DNA of 64,000 nucleotides from Cyanobium sp. PCC 7001 (lineage in GTDB: Bacteria; Cyanobacteriota; Cyanobacteriia; PCC-6307; Cyanobiaceae): contig NZ_DS990556.1 in assembly GCF_000155635.1 (NCBI RefSeq), positions 734,416-798,415 of the forward strand. Reading direction: 5' to 3'. Each line of letters begins with the position of its first letter. Position 1 is the first letter of the stretch. Below the pieces are notes generated by a model, which was not told the origin of the DNA, searched no databases, and saw only the letters and a program-made list of their open reading frames with translations. Positions 28,761 through 39,797 of the stretch are shown here, piece by piece. A program made the position numbers and the translations under genes.

Positions 28761-29453
28761 ATGTCGCGGCTGATTCCAGGGCTGATGGCCCAGCGTCTGA
28801 TCCAGCGCCCGCTGAACCCCGCCCCCAGGCACCGTCTCCGGACAGGGGGCTTTGCCCTGGGCGTGGGGCTCGCTGCCCTGGTGTGTTCCCTCCCCTCCGC
28901 TCTGGCCGCCACAAACCCTGCCACCAGCGCTGCAACCACCCCGCCCGCGCCCCTTGCCGAGCCTGCACCCCTGTCGTCTCCACGGCCTGCTCCACTGCCT
29001 GGGGAACCGGCCACGCAACCGGCAGAAGTTCAGCCGGCTCCTGCCGCCATCCGGCGGGAGATCGTGCTGGAACTGGGGCGACGGGAGATCAGCCTGCGGG
29101 AGAACGGGCTGGTGGTGAGACGTTGGCCCGTGGCCATCGGCGACCCCAGCACCCCCACGCCTGTGGGCACCTTCAGGGTGGAGAACAAGGTGCTGAATCC
29201 CCGCTACCAGAGCACCCGCAGCGGCAAGATCAACAGCACGGTGGGGCCCCAGGGTCCATTGGGAGACCGCTGGATCGGCTTCAAGCACAGCGGTACCAAC
29301 CAGTACGGCATCCACGGCACGCCCACGGCCTGGGCCTGGACCGTCACCTCGCGGGCCGCGGTGTCCAACGGCTGCGTGCGCATGCTCACCCCCCATGTGC
29401 GTGAGCTGTTCGACAAGGTGGACATCGGCACCCCCGTGATCGTCAAGCGCTGA
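28761..29453 (+). CDS. L,D-transpeptidase (YkuD domain)
   Basis: A 230-residue exported enzyme that crosslinks peptidoglycan stems or attaches proteins to them. An N-terminal hydrophobic segment (TGGFALGVGLAALVCSLPSALA) is followed by a Pro/Ala/Thr-rich linker (about residues 50-95), then the YkuD domain with STPTPVGTF, the His of YGIHGTPT and the nucleophile Cys of SNGCVRM. Length and layout are normal for cyanobacterial members. Confidence 0.93.
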   Translation: MSRLIPGLMAQRLIQRPLNPAPRHRLRTGGFALGVGLAALVCSLPSALAATNPATSAATTPPAPLAEPAPLSSPRPAPLPGEPATQPAEVQPAPAAIRREIVLELGRREISLRENGLVVRRWPVAIGDPSTPTPVGTFRVENKVLNPRYQSTRSGKINSTVGPQGPLGDRWIGFKHSGTNQYGIHGTPTAWAWTVTSRAAVSNGCVRMLTPHVRELFDKVDIGTPVIVKR

Positions 29454-29456
29454 GTC

Positions 29457-29858
29457 CGTCAGGCCCTGAAGCGGCAGGATCCGAAGACTTCCTGGAGATC
29501 GGTTCTGGAACCGTGACATCAACCGGCCTGATCCCGTAAGTTTCCGGCTGCATTTCGATCGCAATGTTTCCTGCTCCGCACCCCCAGCCACGCCAGGGAG
29601 CTGCCGGAACGGTTGGAGCGGATGCGCAGCAGGAGCGCTCTTCGGGCGGTGGCACCCCTGGGGGTCAATGGGGGTCGCAATCGCTCAGCACCACGCTGAA
29701 GTGGTCGGAGGAGGGTGAACTCTCCGCCCTCGACCTCGACCGGATCGTGGCCCGCCTGGCCGACGCGGACCCGGTGGCCAGCCATCTCAGCCTGCATCAC
29801 TTCGGCATGGCCGGCCGCGACCCTGGCCACCGCCCGGAGAACGGAGCGGCGGGCTGAC
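29457..29858. other. Intergenic stretch without a supported gene
   Basis: About 400 bases between the L,D-transpeptidase and the ClC gene. Several overlapping open frames exist; the most protein-like reads LKWSEEGELSALDLDRIVARLADAD near 29695-29775, but it has no good start and no partner motif. I call no gene here. Confidence 0.5.
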
Positions 29859-31877
29859 CTATCGCTGGGCCAGGGCCGAGCGGGCCAGGGCCCGGGCCAG
29901 GCCATCCCGGCTGGCCAGACCCCGCAGGCTGCTCACGGCCAACCCCGGGTTGGGCAGGCCGTGGGGCAGAACGCCGGCTCGGATGTGCTGGGCGGCGAAC
30001 ACGGGCAGCTGGCGACAGCCCGATGGGCTGAGCTGATCCTCCAACTGGGCGAGAGTCGCCTGTTCCGGCAGCCACAGCAGATCGCCGCGCACACAGGCAC
30101 GGAGCAAAACAGCCGGAGCGTCAGCCAGAGCGGCGCCGGCTGGGATCTCGTTGCCTGATCGGATCAGCCGCTGCAGGTCGGCGAGGGTGGCCAGGCCGAT
30201 CACCCAGGGGCCGTCGGCCACCACCAGACAGTGGCCATGCGCGGCCACCAGTTCGGCCAGGGCTTCCACCACCGGGGTCTCCGCCGGCAGCACCAGGGGA
30301 GCCTCCGGCTCGATGGCATCCAGCACCGACACCGCCGCCAGCTGGCGGCGGCGCTGCTCCTCGGCCACATCGGGCCCCAGCAGACCGGGGTCATGCAGGC
30401 CCTGCCAGCGCTCCACCAGCAGGGCGCTGAGGCCGGCGGCCGCCATCAGCGGCAGCACGATGCGGATATCCCGGGTGAGTTCGAACAGCAGCAGCAGGGC
30501 GGTGAGCGGGGCGCGGGCGCTTCCGGCCAGCACCGCTGCCATGCCGACCATGGCGTAGGCGGGAGGTTCCGCCACCGGCAGCTGCAGGCCCGCATCCCCC
30601 AGCAACTGGCCGTAACCGTTGCCCAGCACGGCCCCCAGCACCAGGGCAGGGGCGAAGCCTCCCCCCACGAACCCGGTGGCGTTGCTCACCGTGGTGGCCA
30701 GCAGCTTGACGCCGAGCAGCAGCAGCAGCGTGAGCAGGGGAATGCCCCCATCGCTGCCGAGCAGGGCTTCCACCGTGTCGTAGCCCACGCCCAGCACCTG
30801 GGGAAAGCCCAGCGCCATCACCCCCACGGCGGCGCCGCCGAGGGCCGTGGGAAGTGCCGCAGGAAGGCGGGCCAGCCAGCGCTGCAGCCGCTGATCACGG
30901 CCGAGGGCCAGCAGGCGCACCAGCAGCCAGGACATCAGGCTGGCCAGCACCCCCAGCCCCAGGTACAGGGGCAGTTCCAGGGGGGAGCGCACCTCGTAGG
31001 CAGGCAGCCGCAGGATCGGCGCATCCCCCAGCACCAGCTGGGTGACCAGTGCAGACGCCACGGCGGCCACCAGCACGGCACGGAGGCTGGGGCGTCCCTG
31101 AATAGCACTGAAACTGCCCTCGAAGGCGAAGAACACCCCGGCGATCGGCGCCTTGAATCCCGCCGCCAAACCCGCGGCCACCCCGGCCGCCACCAGCGCT
31201 TTCTGCCGCTGGGGCGGCAATCCTCCGCGCAGCGCCACCCAGAGGCCCAGGTTGCCGCCACTCTCCACACTGGGCCCCTCAGGCCCGAGCGAGGCACCGC
31301 TGCCCAGGCTCAGGGCCGCCCCCAGCAGGCGCAGCAGGGGCAACCGCGGGGCAGGCGCTTCCGTGCCCTCCGCCATGGCCATCAGGCTGGGCAGGCCCGG
31401 GCCCAGATCGCCCCCGAACCGTCGCAGCAGCCCCACCGCCAGACCGCCCAGGGTGGGCACCACCACCACGGGCCAGAGGCTGATCCAGTCCGGCAGCTGG
31501 GAGGCCGGCAGCGGCGGTGGCTCCGGCACCGCCGGGGGGGGCGGCAGGAAACCGAGGCCGCCCAGGCCGATGCGGAGCAGGGCCTCCAGCGGAGTGGCGC
31601 TGTCGGTCGCCAGGGGCGTGAGTTCCTGCACCGGCTCGGCCACCGGTCCACGGCCGATGCCGAGCAGGATCTCGATCAGGGGGCCGAACAGCCCGTTGTT
31701 GATCAGCCCCAGCAGTTCGTGGAAGAGCACCACGGCCATGCCCGTGAGGGCCCCCACCAGGGCCGCCCAGGCCAGCAGGCTCCACTGGAAGGGAAGGCGG
31801 GTGGCCGGCCCGCCTGGCTCGGGCTCGCCAGGGGGCTGGAGCTGCTGGGGTTCAGGCCTCGGGGCGGACGCTGGCAA
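29859..31877 (-). CDS. ClC-type chloride channel/transporter with CBS domain
   Basis: About 672 residues. The ClC core has the ion-selectivity motifs [14 protein letters not shown] (with the gating Glu) and [14 protein letters not shown]; a C-terminal regulatory CBS-type region contains [20 protein letters not shown]. It would move chloride across a membrane, perhaps by proton exchange. The start is uncertain because no ATG precedes the first membrane helix: I use TTG 31877, which overlaps hemC by 26 bases; a GTG at 31976 or an internal GTG are other options. Co-directional overlap with hemC suggests one transcript. Confidence 0.85.
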   Translation of the reverse strand: MPASAPRPEPQQLQPPGEPEPGGPATRLPFQWSLLAWAALVGALTGMAVVLFHELLGLINNGLFGPLIEILLGIGRGPVAEPVQELTPLATDSATPLEALLRIGLGGLGFLPPPPAVPEPPPLPASQLPDWISLWPVVVVPTLGGLAVGLLRRFGGDLGPGLPSLMAMAEGTEAPAPRLPLLRLLGAALSLGSGASLGPEGPSVESGGNLGLWVALRGGLPPQRQKALVAAGVAAGLAAGFKAPIAGVFFAFEGSFSAIQGRPSLRAVLVAAVASALVTQLVLGDAPILRLPAYEVRSPLELPLYLGLGVLASLMSWLLVRLLALGRDQRLQRWLARLPAALPTALGGAAVGVMALGFPQVLGVGYDTVEALLGSDGGIPLLTLLLLLGVKLLATTVSNATGFVGGGFAPALVLGAVLGNGYGQLLGDAGLQLPVAEPPAYAMVGMAAVLAGSARAPLTALLLLFELTRDIRIVLPLMAAAGLSALLVERWQGLHDPGLLGPDVAEEQRRRQLAAVSVLDAIEPEAPLVLPAETPVVEALAELVAAHGHCLVVADGPWVIGLATLADLQRLIRSGNEIPAGAALADAPAVLLRACVRGDLLWLPEQATLAQLEDQLSPSGCRQLPVFAAQHIRAGVLPHGLPNPGLAVSSLRGLASRDGLARALARSALAQR

Positions 31878-32817
31878 AGATCTCCTCCAGGATCTCGCCG
31901 GCGCCCTGGTTCCGGAGGCTGCGGGCCAGGGCGATGCCGATGGCTTCCGGATCGTCCTGGGGGCCGCGGGCCTCATCCCGAATCAGACGCTGACCATCCA
32001 GGCTGGCCACCATGCCGGTGAGGACGAGCTCGCCGCTCTCCCCGGCTCCGTCGAAGCGGGTGTTCACACCGATCGGCACCTGACAGCCGCCCTCCAGCTC
32101 CCGCAGAAAGGCCCGCTCGGCCAGGCAGCGGCGGGCCGTGGGCAGGTGCTCCAGCACCTTGATCTGCTCCAGCACGGGCTCGTCGCCCTCGCGGCATTCG
32201 ATGCCCAGGGCTCCCTGGCCCACGGCGTGCAGGGAAATGGAGGGATCGATCAGCTCGTGTATGCGGTCGCCGAGGCCCAGCCGGCCCAGGCCGGCTGCCG
32301 CCAGGATCAGGCAGTCGAACTCGCCGGAATCGAGCTTCTCCAGGCGCGTGATCACGTTGCCGCGCACGTCCTTGAAGGTGAGGTGCGGAAAGTGGTGACG
32401 GAGCTGGGCCAGCCGGCGCAGGGAGCTGGTGCCCACCACTGAACCCTCCGGCAGGGTGGCAAGGGTCTTGTCCCGGTGCTTGGCATGCACCACCAGGGCG
32501 TCGGCCGGATCCTCCCGCTCGGTGATGCAGCCCAGCATCAGCCCCTCGGGCAGGTTGGTGGGAAGGTCCTTGAGGCTGTGCACGGCGATGTCGGCCCGGT
32601 CCACCAGCATCTGGGCCTCCAGCTCCTTGGTGAAGAGGCCCTTGTCGCCGATCTTGGCGAGGGCCACATCCAGGATCTTGTCGCCCTGGGTGGCCATGGC
32701 CTCGATCGTGATCGTCAGATCGTCGTGGGCCTTGGCCAGCTCATCGCGCACCCAGTGGGTCTGCACCATGGCGAGCTGGCTGCGGCGGGAGGCAATGCGC
32801 AGGGTGGAGCCGGCCAT
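31852..32817 (-). CDS. hemC: Porphobilinogen deaminase (hydroxymethylbilane synthase)
   Basis: A 321-residue enzyme that condenses four porphobilinogen molecules into hydroxymethylbilane. N-terminal [14 protein letters not shown], the VVGTSSLRR motif that binds the cofactor carboxylates, and the cofactor-attachment Cys in [10 protein letters not shown] (about residue 245) are intact. ATG 32817. The ClC gene overlaps its 3' end. Confidence 0.97.
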   Translation of the reverse strand: MAGSTLRIASRRSQLAMVQTHWVRDELAKAHDDLTITIEAMATQGDKILDVALAKIGDKGLFTKELEAQMLVDRADIAVHSLKDLPTNLPEGLMLGCITEREDPADALVVHAKHRDKTLATLPEGSVVGTSSLRRLAQLRHHFPHLTFKDVRGNVITRLEKLDSGEFDCLILAAAGLGRLGLGDRIHELIDPSISLHAVGQGALGIECREGDEPVLEQIKVLEHLPTARRCLAERAFLRELEGGCQVPIGVNTRFDGAGESGELVLTGMVASLDGQRLIRDEARGPQDDPEAIGIALARSLRNQGAGEILEEIFASVRPEA

Positions 32818-32901
32818 CGAGATCCTTCGGTCGGCAGACAGACTGCCGTGTCACAGCCGCCCAGCCTAAGGACCGGCCCTCACCCCCAGCAGCCGGCCGG
32901 A

Positions 32902-33297
32902 TCAGCCGAAACACTGCAGTGGCAGAGGGCCCCAGGTGTCCTCCGCCTCGGGGGCGGTGGCGCTGTGGCCGGTGATCAGCACGCCCTCCCCCAGGCCGCT
33001 CTCCAGGCGCAGCCGGAAGCGGCCGGTGCTCTGGTTGGCCTTCAGAAACACCGGGCCGTCACGGCTGTCGAGATCCTCCTGGGCAGGATCGGGCTCCAGG
33101 GCCTCCCAGCCGCACGCTTGCTCCAGGGCTCGCAAGGTGGCGACAGCCCGGCGGGCGGTGGGAGCCATCACCCCCACCGTGAACCACTCGCAGTCACCCA
33201 TGCGGGTGATCAGCTCACCGCGCAGGCCGCTCAGCTCCTCAGGCTCGAGGAGGGGCGCCGTGCGCAGACCACGCAGGCTCTGCAGGGAAACGGCCAT
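32902..33297 (-). CDS. DUF1824 family protein
   Basis: A 131-residue soluble protein. The segment GDCEWFTVGVMAPTARRAVATLRALE fits DUF1824, a small family largely restricted to cyanobacteria. A second block, PVFLKANQSTG, is also family-like. Function unknown. It lies 28 bases downstream of rpoD on the same strand, so it may be read from the rpoD transcript. Confidence 0.8.
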   Translation of the reverse strand: MAVSLQSLRGLRTAPLLEPEELSGLRGELITRMGDCEWFTVGVMAPTARRAVATLRALEQACGWEALEPDPAQEDLDSRDGPVFLKANQSTGRFRLRLESGLGEGVLITGHSATAPEAEDTWGPLPLQCFG

Positions 33298-33325
33298 CGC
33301 TCACGTCGTGCTCACTTGGTCATGC

Positions 33326-34750
33326 TCACTTGATGTATTCCTTGAGCACGCCGTTCCGGTTGGGATGGCGGAGCTTGCGCAGGGCCTTGGCCTCGATCTG
33401 CCGGATCCGCTCGCGGGTCACGTCGAAGATCTGGCCGATCTCCTCGAGGGTCTTCATGCGTCCGTCATCGAGGCCGTAGCGCAGGCGGAGCACATCACGC
33501 TCGCGGGGGCTCAGGGTGGCGAGCACGCCCTCGAGGTCTTCGCGCAGGAGGTTCTTGGCCACGTCCTGCTCGGGGTTCTCGATGTCGGCTTCGATGAAGT
33601 CACCCAGACGGGAATCCTCCTCCTTTCCGATCGGGGTCTCCAGAGAGATGGGCAGCTGGGCGCTCTTGGCGATGAAGCGCAGCTTCTCGATGGTCATCTC
33701 CATCGATTCGGCGATCTCCTCCTCGGTGGGCTTGCGGCCGAACTCCTGCGAGAGGGTCTTGGTGGTTTTCTTGATGCGAGAGATCGTTTCGTAGAGGTGG
33801 ACCGGCAGGCGGATGGTGCGGCTCTGGTCGGCGATGGCCCGGGTGATCGCCTGACGGATCCACCAGGTGGCGTAGGTGGAGAACTTGTAGCCCTTCTCGT
33901 GGTCGAACTTCTCGGCGGCGCGGATCAGACCGAGGGAGCCTTCCTGGATCAGGTCCTGGAAGCTCAGGCCCCGGTTCATGTACTTCTTGGCGATCGACAC
34001 CACCAGCCGCAGGTTCGACTGCACCATCTTTTCCTTGGCCCGGCGGCCCAGCATCAGCCGCCGCCGGAACTTGATCAGGGGCATGTCCACGAGGGCCGCC
34101 CACTCCTTGTTGTCGGGATAGTGGCCATGGTCCGCCTCGAACTGGGCCGCCAGCTCCTCCAGCTGGAGGAGATCGGCGATCTTGCGGGCCAGCTCGATCT
34201 CCTCATCGGGGCGCAGCAGCCGGATGCGGCCGATCTCCTGCAGGTACACCCGGATCGAGTCTTCCGTGTAGACCCCCTTGGGCCCCACCTTGATGCTGGC
34301 CAGGGCCTTGGCGGCCTTCTCGTCTCCGGCGGGCTTCTGATCCCCGGCGGCCTTGGGAGCCTTGGCGGCCTTGGCACTGGCATCGGCCTTGGCGCCCGCG
34401 GTGCCGGCGGCGGCCAGCAGTTCATCCGCCGCGGCATCGAGATCGGCGGCGGACGCATTCGCAGCAGAGACCTTTCCAGCAGAGGCCTTCCCAGCGGAGG
34501 ACTTGGCGGCAGTGGCCTTGGCGGAGGTCTTGGGGGTGGAGGTTTTGGCAGCAGCCTTGGCCTTGGCGGCAGCTCCGGTCTTGGCGGCGGGCTTGGTGGC
34601 CTTGCCGGCGGCCTTTCCCTTGGTGGCGGCTGGGGTGTCGGTGGCGATCTGGTCGGCGGCGGCGGGGCTGACGTTCACCGCTTCACCCGTAGCCGTGGCC
34701 ACCATCAGGATCTGGGCAGCGGGCTTGGCCTTGGGGAGTGCGGTGCTCAT
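33326..34750 (-). CDS. rpoD: Principal RNA polymerase sigma factor
   Basis: A 474-residue group 1 sigma-70. Region 1.2 ([16 protein letters not shown]), region 2 ([39 protein letters not shown]), region 3 and region 4.2 ([28 protein letters not shown]) are all present. The N-terminal 150 residues form an Ala/Lys-rich low-complexity extension in place of a normal region 1.1. ATG 34750 is the first before this extension; an upstream in-frame extension is not protein-like. Confidence 0.96.
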   Translation of the reverse strand: MSTALPKAKPAAQILMVATATGEAVNVSPAAADQIATDTPAATKGKAAGKATKPAAKTGAAAKAKAAAKTSTPKTSAKATAAKSSAGKASAGKVSAANASAADLDAAADELLAAAGTAGAKADASAKAAKAPKAAGDQKPAGDEKAAKALASIKVGPKGVYTEDSIRVYLQEIGRIRLLRPDEEIELARKIADLLQLEELAAQFEADHGHYPDNKEWAALVDMPLIKFRRRLMLGRRAKEKMVQSNLRLVVSIAKKYMNRGLSFQDLIQEGSLGLIRAAEKFDHEKGYKFSTYATWWIRQAITRAIADQSRTIRLPVHLYETISRIKKTTKTLSQEFGRKPTEEEIAESMEMTIEKLRFIAKSAQLPISLETPIGKEEDSRLGDFIEADIENPEQDVAKNLLREDLEGVLATLSPRERDVLRLRYGLDDGRMKTLEEIGQIFDVTRERIRQIEAKALRKLRHPNRNGVLKEYIK

Positions 34751-35343
34751 CGAGGGAAGGGGTGTGGGGCGGGATGGGGAAGACTGCGAGAGGGGCAGTG
34801 CGGCGCCGTTCAGATCGGTGAAGGGCAGGATCGGCAACGGGCTGGTTCGGCAGGCGGGAACGACGGGCGTTCGGAAGGGCGACCGGCCTGGCCGGGGAAG
34901 CCATGGACGCGACAGCACGGAGCCGCGGGTCGCTGAACGCTCATGGGGAGGGGCCCTGGGGCCCGGTTCCTGACGGCTGGGACAGTCCGGCTGCGGAACG
35001 ACTCGCTGGGGTAGGAGCCGGGTTCATCCGCGAAGAAATGAAACCTGAGGCAACAAAACCTTGAGATGTACGCGCAAGGGCTGGACGTCCCTGGAAGGGA
35101 TGAGGGCAATGGGGGAGGGTTCCGGAGCTGAATCCGGCGTTTGGGCCGACCGAAGCTGGGTTCGGTCGGCTTGGATTGGTGGGTGTGTGGCCGAAGCCGG
35201 ATGCAGGGCTGTCAGGGGTGGTCGCAGACAGGAGGGCTCGGCGGAAGGAAAACTTCCCGGCTCTCTTCGTGTCTTCCCGCTGGACGGAACTCTGCTTGGT
35301 TCCGACGGCAGCCGATGAGCTGCCCAACACGTCCATCCTATGA
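34751..35343. promoter_or_regulatory. Divergent control region between rpoD and priA
   Basis: A 593-base gap between divergently read rpoD and priA, the longest gene-free stretch of ordinary chromosome here. Open frames on both strands lack convincing starts or motifs. It contains the inverted repeat at 35145-35170. It should hold the promoters of both genes, but I cannot fix -10 or -35 boxes by eye. Confidence 0.55.
35145..35170. repeat. 10-bp inverted repeat (hairpin) upstream of priA
   Basis: GCCGACCGAA at 35145-35154 pairs perfectly with TTCGGTCGGC at 35161-35170 across a 6-base loop gctggg. No T-run follows, so it is not a normal intrinsic terminator. It could be an operator, an RNA hairpin in a leader, or part of a small RNA. 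Confidence 0.8.
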
Positions 35344-37587
35344 ATGGCCGGTGCCGAATGCAAGTTGGTGGGGCAGTGGCTCCAGATCTGGCTGGAGGCC
35401 GGACGCGAGGGACAGGTGTTCACCTACGGGAACCCCGCGGCACTCCCCGTTCAGATCGGTGACCTGGTTCAGGTGCGCCTGCAGGGCCGCCGCCACAGCG
35501 GTCTGGTGGTGGACAGGCTCGAGGAGCTCCCAGCCGCGCTGGAAGGGAAACAACTCCAGCCGGTGGAGCAGGTGCTCCAGCCCGCGGCCGTGGATCCCCA
35601 GTGGCACACCCTGATCGCCCGGGTGGCGGAGCAGTGCCACACCAGCCGCTTCAAGACCCTCAAGAGCGCCCTGCCGCCCGGATGGCTCGGCCAGCGCCGG
35701 CAGGGGGGCCCGGGAACGGCCCGGATCCAGGCCGTACGGCTGGGACGCACACCGGCGGCGGATGAGCGGCTCACCGCTCGCCAGCGCCAGCTGCTCGACC
35801 ATCTGGCGGGGGCCCCTGCTTCGGTGCCCCTGCGCCGGCTGTGCGGGCCGGCGGGCTTCAGCCGGGCCGTGCTGCTGGGGTTGGAGCAGCGGGGGCTGGT
35901 GGAGCGTCTGACGCTGGAGGCCGGGGACCTGCACGCGGCGATGGCCGGCGCCCTGGATCCTCCCCAGCCGCTCACCGTGCCCCAGGGGCAGGCCCTCGAG
36001 GCCATCACCGCCGCCGCCCCGGGCCAGGCCTTCCTGCTCTGGGGGGTGACCGGATCCGGCAAGACCGAGGTGTATCTGCAGGCGGCAGCCCACTGCCTGG
36101 GGCAGGGCCGCAGCACCCTGCTGCTGACCCCGGAGATCGGCCTGATCCCCCAGTTGCTCGACCGCTGCCGCCGCCGCTTCGGCGCTGCCGTGGTGGAGTA
36201 CCACAGCGGGTTGGGCGAGGCGGAGCGGATCGCGGCCTGGCGGCGCTGCCTCGGGGGCGATCCGCTGGTGGCCGTCGGCACCCGCTCGGCGGTGTTCCTG
36301 CCCCTGCCCCATCCGGGGCTGATCGTGCTGGATGAGGAGCACGACGGCTCCTACAAGCAGGAGAGTCCCATGCCCTGCTACCACGCCCGTGAGGTGGCCC
36401 GGCTGCGGGCGGAGCAGACCGGGGCCTGGCTGGTGCTGGGCAGTGCCACGCCGGCGCTGGAAACCTGGCTGGCCTGCCAGGGCCAGACGGGTGGAACCAC
36501 GCGGCTGTTGAGCCTCTCCGAGCGGATCGGGGGGCGGCCGCTCCCACCCGTGCGGCTGGTGGACATGCGGCAGGAACTGGCCGAGGGCCACAGGCGCCTG
36601 CTCAGCCGCCCACTGCTGGATCGGCTGCAGGGCGTGAGAGAGCGCGGCGAGCAGGCCGTGGTGCTCGTGCCCCGGCGCGGCTACCGCACGTTCCTGAGCT
36701 GCCGCAGCTGCGGAGAGGCGGTGCTTTGTCCCCACTGCGATGTGGCGCTCACCGTGCACCGCTCGGCAGGGGGACAGGAATGGCTGCGCTGCCACTGGTG
36801 TGACCACCGGACGGCGGTGGAGGCCCGCTGCGGGCACTGCGGCTCCACGGCCTTCAAACCCTTCGGAGCCGGCACCCAGCGGGTGATGGAGCAGCTGGCC
36901 GCCGAACTGGAGGGTCTGCGGGTGCTGCGCTTCGACCGGGACACCACCCGCGGCCGCGACGGCCATCGCCGGCTGCTGGCGCGGTTCGCCGCCGGCGAGG
37001 CCGACGTGCTCGTGGGCACCCAGATGCTGGCCAAGGGGATGGATCTGCCCCAGGTGACCCTGGCCGCCGTGCTGGCGGCCGATGGGCTGCTGCACCGGCC
37101 CGACCTGCGCTCCGCCGAGCAGTGCCTGCAGCTGCTGCTGCAGCTCGCCGGTCGGGCCGGGCGGGGCGAACGTCCCGGGGAGGTGCTGGTGCAGACCTAC
37201 TGCCCCGAGCACCCGGTGATCCGGCATCTGGTGGACGGCCGCTACGACCGCTTCCTGGAAGACGAGATCGCCCTGCGCCGCAGCGGTGGTCTGGTGCCGT
37301 TCAGCCGGGCCTGCCTGCTGCGTTTCAGCGGGACCAGCCCCGGCAGCACGGCCACGGCGGCCGCCAGCGTGGCCGAACAGCTGCGGCCGGCACTGGAGCG
37401 GAACGGCTGGTGTCTGATCGGGCCGGCACCGGCACCGGTGGCGCGGGTGGCGGGGCGCAGCCGCTGGCAACTGCTGCTGCACGGCCCGGCAGGCGGACCC
37501 CTGCCCCTGCCCTCGGAGGCCGAGCTGCGCCGGAGCCTGCCCAGCGGGGTGGGCCTCGCCATCGACCCCGATCCCCTCAGCCTCTAG
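35344..37587 (+). CDS. priA: Primosomal helicase N' (PriA)
   Basis: A 747-residue superfamily 2 helicase that reloads the replicative helicase at stalled forks. Walker A GVTGSGKTE near residue 234, the DEEH box (VLDEEHDGSYKQ) near 330, and the Cys-rich zinc-binding insert (SCRSCGEAVLCPHCD, then RCHWCDHR and CGHCGST) are complete, followed by VGTQMLAKGMD. Converges with and overlaps the DUF3153 gene by 4 bases. Confidence 0.97.
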   Translation: MAGAECKLVGQWLQIWLEAGREGQVFTYGNPAALPVQIGDLVQVRLQGRRHSGLVVDRLEELPAALEGKQLQPVEQVLQPAAVDPQWHTLIARVAEQCHTSRFKTLKSALPPGWLGQRRQGGPGTARIQAVRLGRTPAADERLTARQRQLLDHLAGAPASVPLRRLCGPAGFSRAVLLGLEQRGLVERLTLEAGDLHAAMAGALDPPQPLTVPQGQALEAITAAAPGQAFLLWGVTGSGKTEVYLQAAAHCLGQGRSTLLLTPEIGLIPQLLDRCRRRFGAAVVEYHSGLGEAERIAAWRRCLGGDPLVAVGTRSAVFLPLPHPGLIVLDEEHDGSYKQESPMPCYHAREVARLRAEQTGAWLVLGSATPALETWLACQGQTGGTTRLLSLSERIGGRPLPPVRLVDMRQELAEGHRRLLSRPLLDRLQGVRERGEQAVVLVPRRGYRTFLSCRSCGEAVLCPHCDVALTVHRSAGGQEWLRCHWCDHRTAVEARCGHCGSTAFKPFGAGTQRVMEQLAAELEGLRVLRFDRDTTRGRDGHRRLLARFAAGEADVLVGTQMLAKGMDLPQVTLAAVLAADGLLHRPDLRSAEQCLQLLLQLAGRAGRGERPGEVLVQTYCPEHPVIRHLVDGRYDRFLEDEIALRRSGGLVPFSRACLLRFSGTSPGSTATAAASVAEQLRPALERNGWCLIGPAPAPVARVAGRSRWQLLLHGPAGGPLPLPSEAELRRSLPSGVGLAIDPDPLSL

Positions 37588-38750
37588 GCGGGCAGCTGGG
37601 GCAGCCCGAAGCCGAGCTGCTGCCGCAGCCTGGCCACCAGCAGCACCACCAGCAGGGCGATGCCGATGGCGAAGGCGCCCAGCCCGAGGGGACTCCAGCG
37701 CCAGCAGCGCACCTCCAGCCGGTTGTCGGCTCCGAGCCGCAGGGGCCAGCGCACGCCAGCGCCGGACTCGAGCGGAACGGTCGCCTCCGGGGTGGCCAGC
37801 CGCACGGCGCCAGGCCCGAGGGGGGAAAGATCGAGGCTGAAGGCAGCGCCGGGCAGGGGATCGGCAGTGCGGAGGTCAACACCAACCTCCAGGTGCTGAC
37901 GCACGCCCACCAGCCAGTTGCGTTCCTGCCACCCCAGCCGGGGGGGCGGCAGCTCCAGGCCGGCCAGACGACCGGCCTCGGAGATGGTCTCCCCCAGCTG
38001 CTCCAGGGCGGCAGAGGCCGGCAGGACGGGGCTCACCAGATGGTCCACCCCGGGGCGCTCGGGGCCGGTGGGCCGCAGACCCGCCCGCCGCAGGGACGCC
38101 AGCAGGGCCTGCTCCCAGGGAGTGGGGGCCGTGGCGGGATCCCGCTCCAGCCGTTGCCCCAGCTGCAAGCGGCCGGGGGACTGGAACTGGATTTCGGCGT
38201 GCACGCTGCCGCAGCCCCCCAGGAGGACGGTGAGCAGGAGCAGGGCAAGGGCGAGGGCGGCAAAGCCGAGCGGAGGCCGGGTGGGTCCCACCGGGGGAGC
38301 GGGAGGCGGGGGAGGTTGCCGCTGGCGTCGCCGCTGACTGGCGAGCTGCTGCAACCGTCCGGCCACGGGCTCGGCCTCGCCGAGATCCGGCAGGGTGAGC
38401 GACCAGTGGCGGGGCCGCTCCAGAGCCGGGGCCTCGAGCACCGCCAGCAGATCCCGGGCCTGGGCCCTGAGGGTCGCGTCGCTGCAGCGCTTCACCTGGC
38501 GGCAGCAGGCCATGGCCCGCACGCTGTTGCCCTGGCCCATCCAGGCGGTGGCCATCAGCAGCTGCAGCTGGGCCCCGTCGGCCGTGGCCGGGGGGTAGGT
38601 GGCCACCAGGGGCTCCAGGCTGCGCAGCACGCGGCCGTAATCCCCCCGCTCCAGCCGCTGACGAGCCTCACGGAAGGGATCGGCGGCCGGCAGTTCGCCG
38701 GACGGGGGACCCTCGGGCTGTGAAACGTCGGGCTGAGGAATGTCGGACAT
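37584..38750 (-). CDS. DUF3153 protein with N-terminal TPR-like region
   Basis: A 388-residue protein. The N-terminal 130 residues are helical with TPR-like spacing (FREARQRLERGDYGRVLRSL, MACCRQVKRC), then a Pro-rich linker, a membrane segment LGFAALALALLLLTVLLGGCG and a DUF3153 domain (SVHAEIQFQSPGRL onward), and a second membrane helix near the C-terminus (LGAFAIGIALLVVLLVA). GGCGS may act as an internal lipobox-like motif but is not at an N-terminus. This is a fusion of a helper domain with DUF3153; function unknown. Confidence 0.75.
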   Translation of the reverse strand: MSDIPQPDVSQPEGPPSGELPAADPFREARQRLERGDYGRVLRSLEPLVATYPPATADGAQLQLLMATAWMGQGNSVRAMACCRQVKRCSDATLRAQARDLLAVLEAPALERPRHWSLTLPDLGEAEPVAGRLQQLASQRRRQRQPPPPPAPPVGPTRPPLGFAALALALLLLTVLLGGCGSVHAEIQFQSPGRLQLGQRLERDPATAPTPWEQALLASLRRAGLRPTGPERPGVDHLVSPVLPASAALEQLGETISEAGRLAGLELPPPRLGWQERNWLVGVRQHLEVGVDLRTADPLPGAAFSLDLSPLGPGAVRLATPEATVPLESGAGVRWPLRLGADNRLEVRCWRWSPLGLGAFAIGIALLVVLLVARLRQQLGFGLPQLPA

Positions 38751-38768
38751 CGGGACAGCGCCGCCGGC

Positions 38769-39665
38769 TCAGGGCTCCAGCAGATGGGGACTGCCCACCA
38801 CCATGGTGCCGATGCCCGCGTCGGTGAACACCTCCAGCAGCAGGGCATGGGGGATGCGCCCGTCCACGATGTGGGCCGCTCCCACGCCCTGGGCCAGGGC
38901 CCGGATGCAGCATTCGGTCTTGGGCGTCATGCCTCCCTCCACCACGCCGGTGGCGATCAGCTCCCTGGCACCGGCGAGCGTGAGCTGGCGCACCAGGGTG
39001 GAGGGATCGTGGCGGTCGCGCAGGATTCCGGGGGTGTCGGTGAGCAGGATCAGCTTCTCGGCCTGCAGGGCCGCCGCCAGCTCGCCGGCCACCGTGTCGG
39101 CGTTGATGTTGTGGGCCTGGCCCTCGTGGTCGGCGGCCACGCTGGAGATCACCGGGATGTAGCCCGCCACCAGGAGGGGGAACAGCACGGCGGGATTCAC
39201 CGCCGCCACCTCCCCCACCAGCCCGTTGCGGCCCTCGCCGTAGGGACGGGCCGTCACCAGGGAGCCATCGCTGCCGCAGAGGCCCACGGCGCGGCCGCCG
39301 AGCTTGTTGAGACCGTTGACGATGTGCTTGTTGACGCGGCCCACCAGCACCATCTCCACCACGTCCATGGTCTCGGGGGTGGTGACCCGCAGACCGCCCC
39401 GGAACTCCGGCTGGATGTTGAGGCGGCCGAGCCACTCGTTGATCTCCGGGCCACCGCCGTGCACGATCACCGGGCGCACCCCCACCGACGTGAGCAGCAC
39501 CAGATCGCGGTAGACCGCGTCGCGCAGATCGGCCCGGGCCATCGCGGCGCCGCCGTACTTCACCACCACCCTGCGGCCGCTGAAGCGCTGGATGTAGGGG
39601 AGGGCCTCACTGAGCACCGAGACCCGCAGGGCATCGGTCTGGCTGATGGCGACGTCGGAACTCAC
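38769..39665 (-). CDS. argB: Acetylglutamate kinase
   Basis: A 298-residue enzyme that phosphorylates N-acetylglutamate in arginine synthesis, and in cyanobacteria is the target of PII signalling. Motifs: [18 protein letters not shown], the substrate loop [17 protein letters not shown] and ILTDTPGIL-type segment ([13 protein letters not shown]). The C-terminal TECCIRAL region is present. Start is GTG 39665. It lies 18 bases downstream of nothing on its own strand, with DUF3153 following on the same strand. Confidence 0.96.
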   Translation of the reverse strand: MSSDVAISQTDALRVSVLSEALPYIQRFSGRRVVVKYGGAAMARADLRDAVYRDLVLLTSVGVRPVIVHGGGPEINEWLGRLNIQPEFRGGLRVTTPETMDVVEMVLVGRVNKHIVNGLNKLGGRAVGLCGSDGSLVTARPYGEGRNGLVGEVAAVNPAVLFPLLVAGYIPVISSVAADHEGQAHNINADTVAGELAAALQAEKLILLTDTPGILRDRHDPSTLVRQLTLAGARELIATGVVEGGMTPKTECCIRALAQGVGAAHIVDGRIPHALLLEVFTDAGIGTMVVGSPHLLEP

Positions 39666-39797
39666 GGCGGAGCGATGGGCGGTTGGATCACGGGGGCGGC
39701 CCTGGAGCAGACCGCGAAGAGCTGAGAACTGAGCGCTGTGACTGACAGCTGAGACGGAGAACCGAGGCGAGGCCGCTGGGGCGGAAGCAGCCTCGCC

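Noticed and set aside
29564-29857. A 97-residue open frame with a protein-like stretch LKWSEEGELSALDLDR
   Set aside because: No ribosome site, start placed arbitrarily, several competing frames and no recognisable family.
30231-32021. A 596-residue open frame on the plus strand
   Set aside because: Antisense to ClC and hemC; Gln/His-rich low complexity typical of a shadow.
35061-35318. An open frame in the rpoD-priA gap
   Set aside because: Gly/Arg/Ser-rich translation without motif; it crosses the inverted repeat at 35145-35170.
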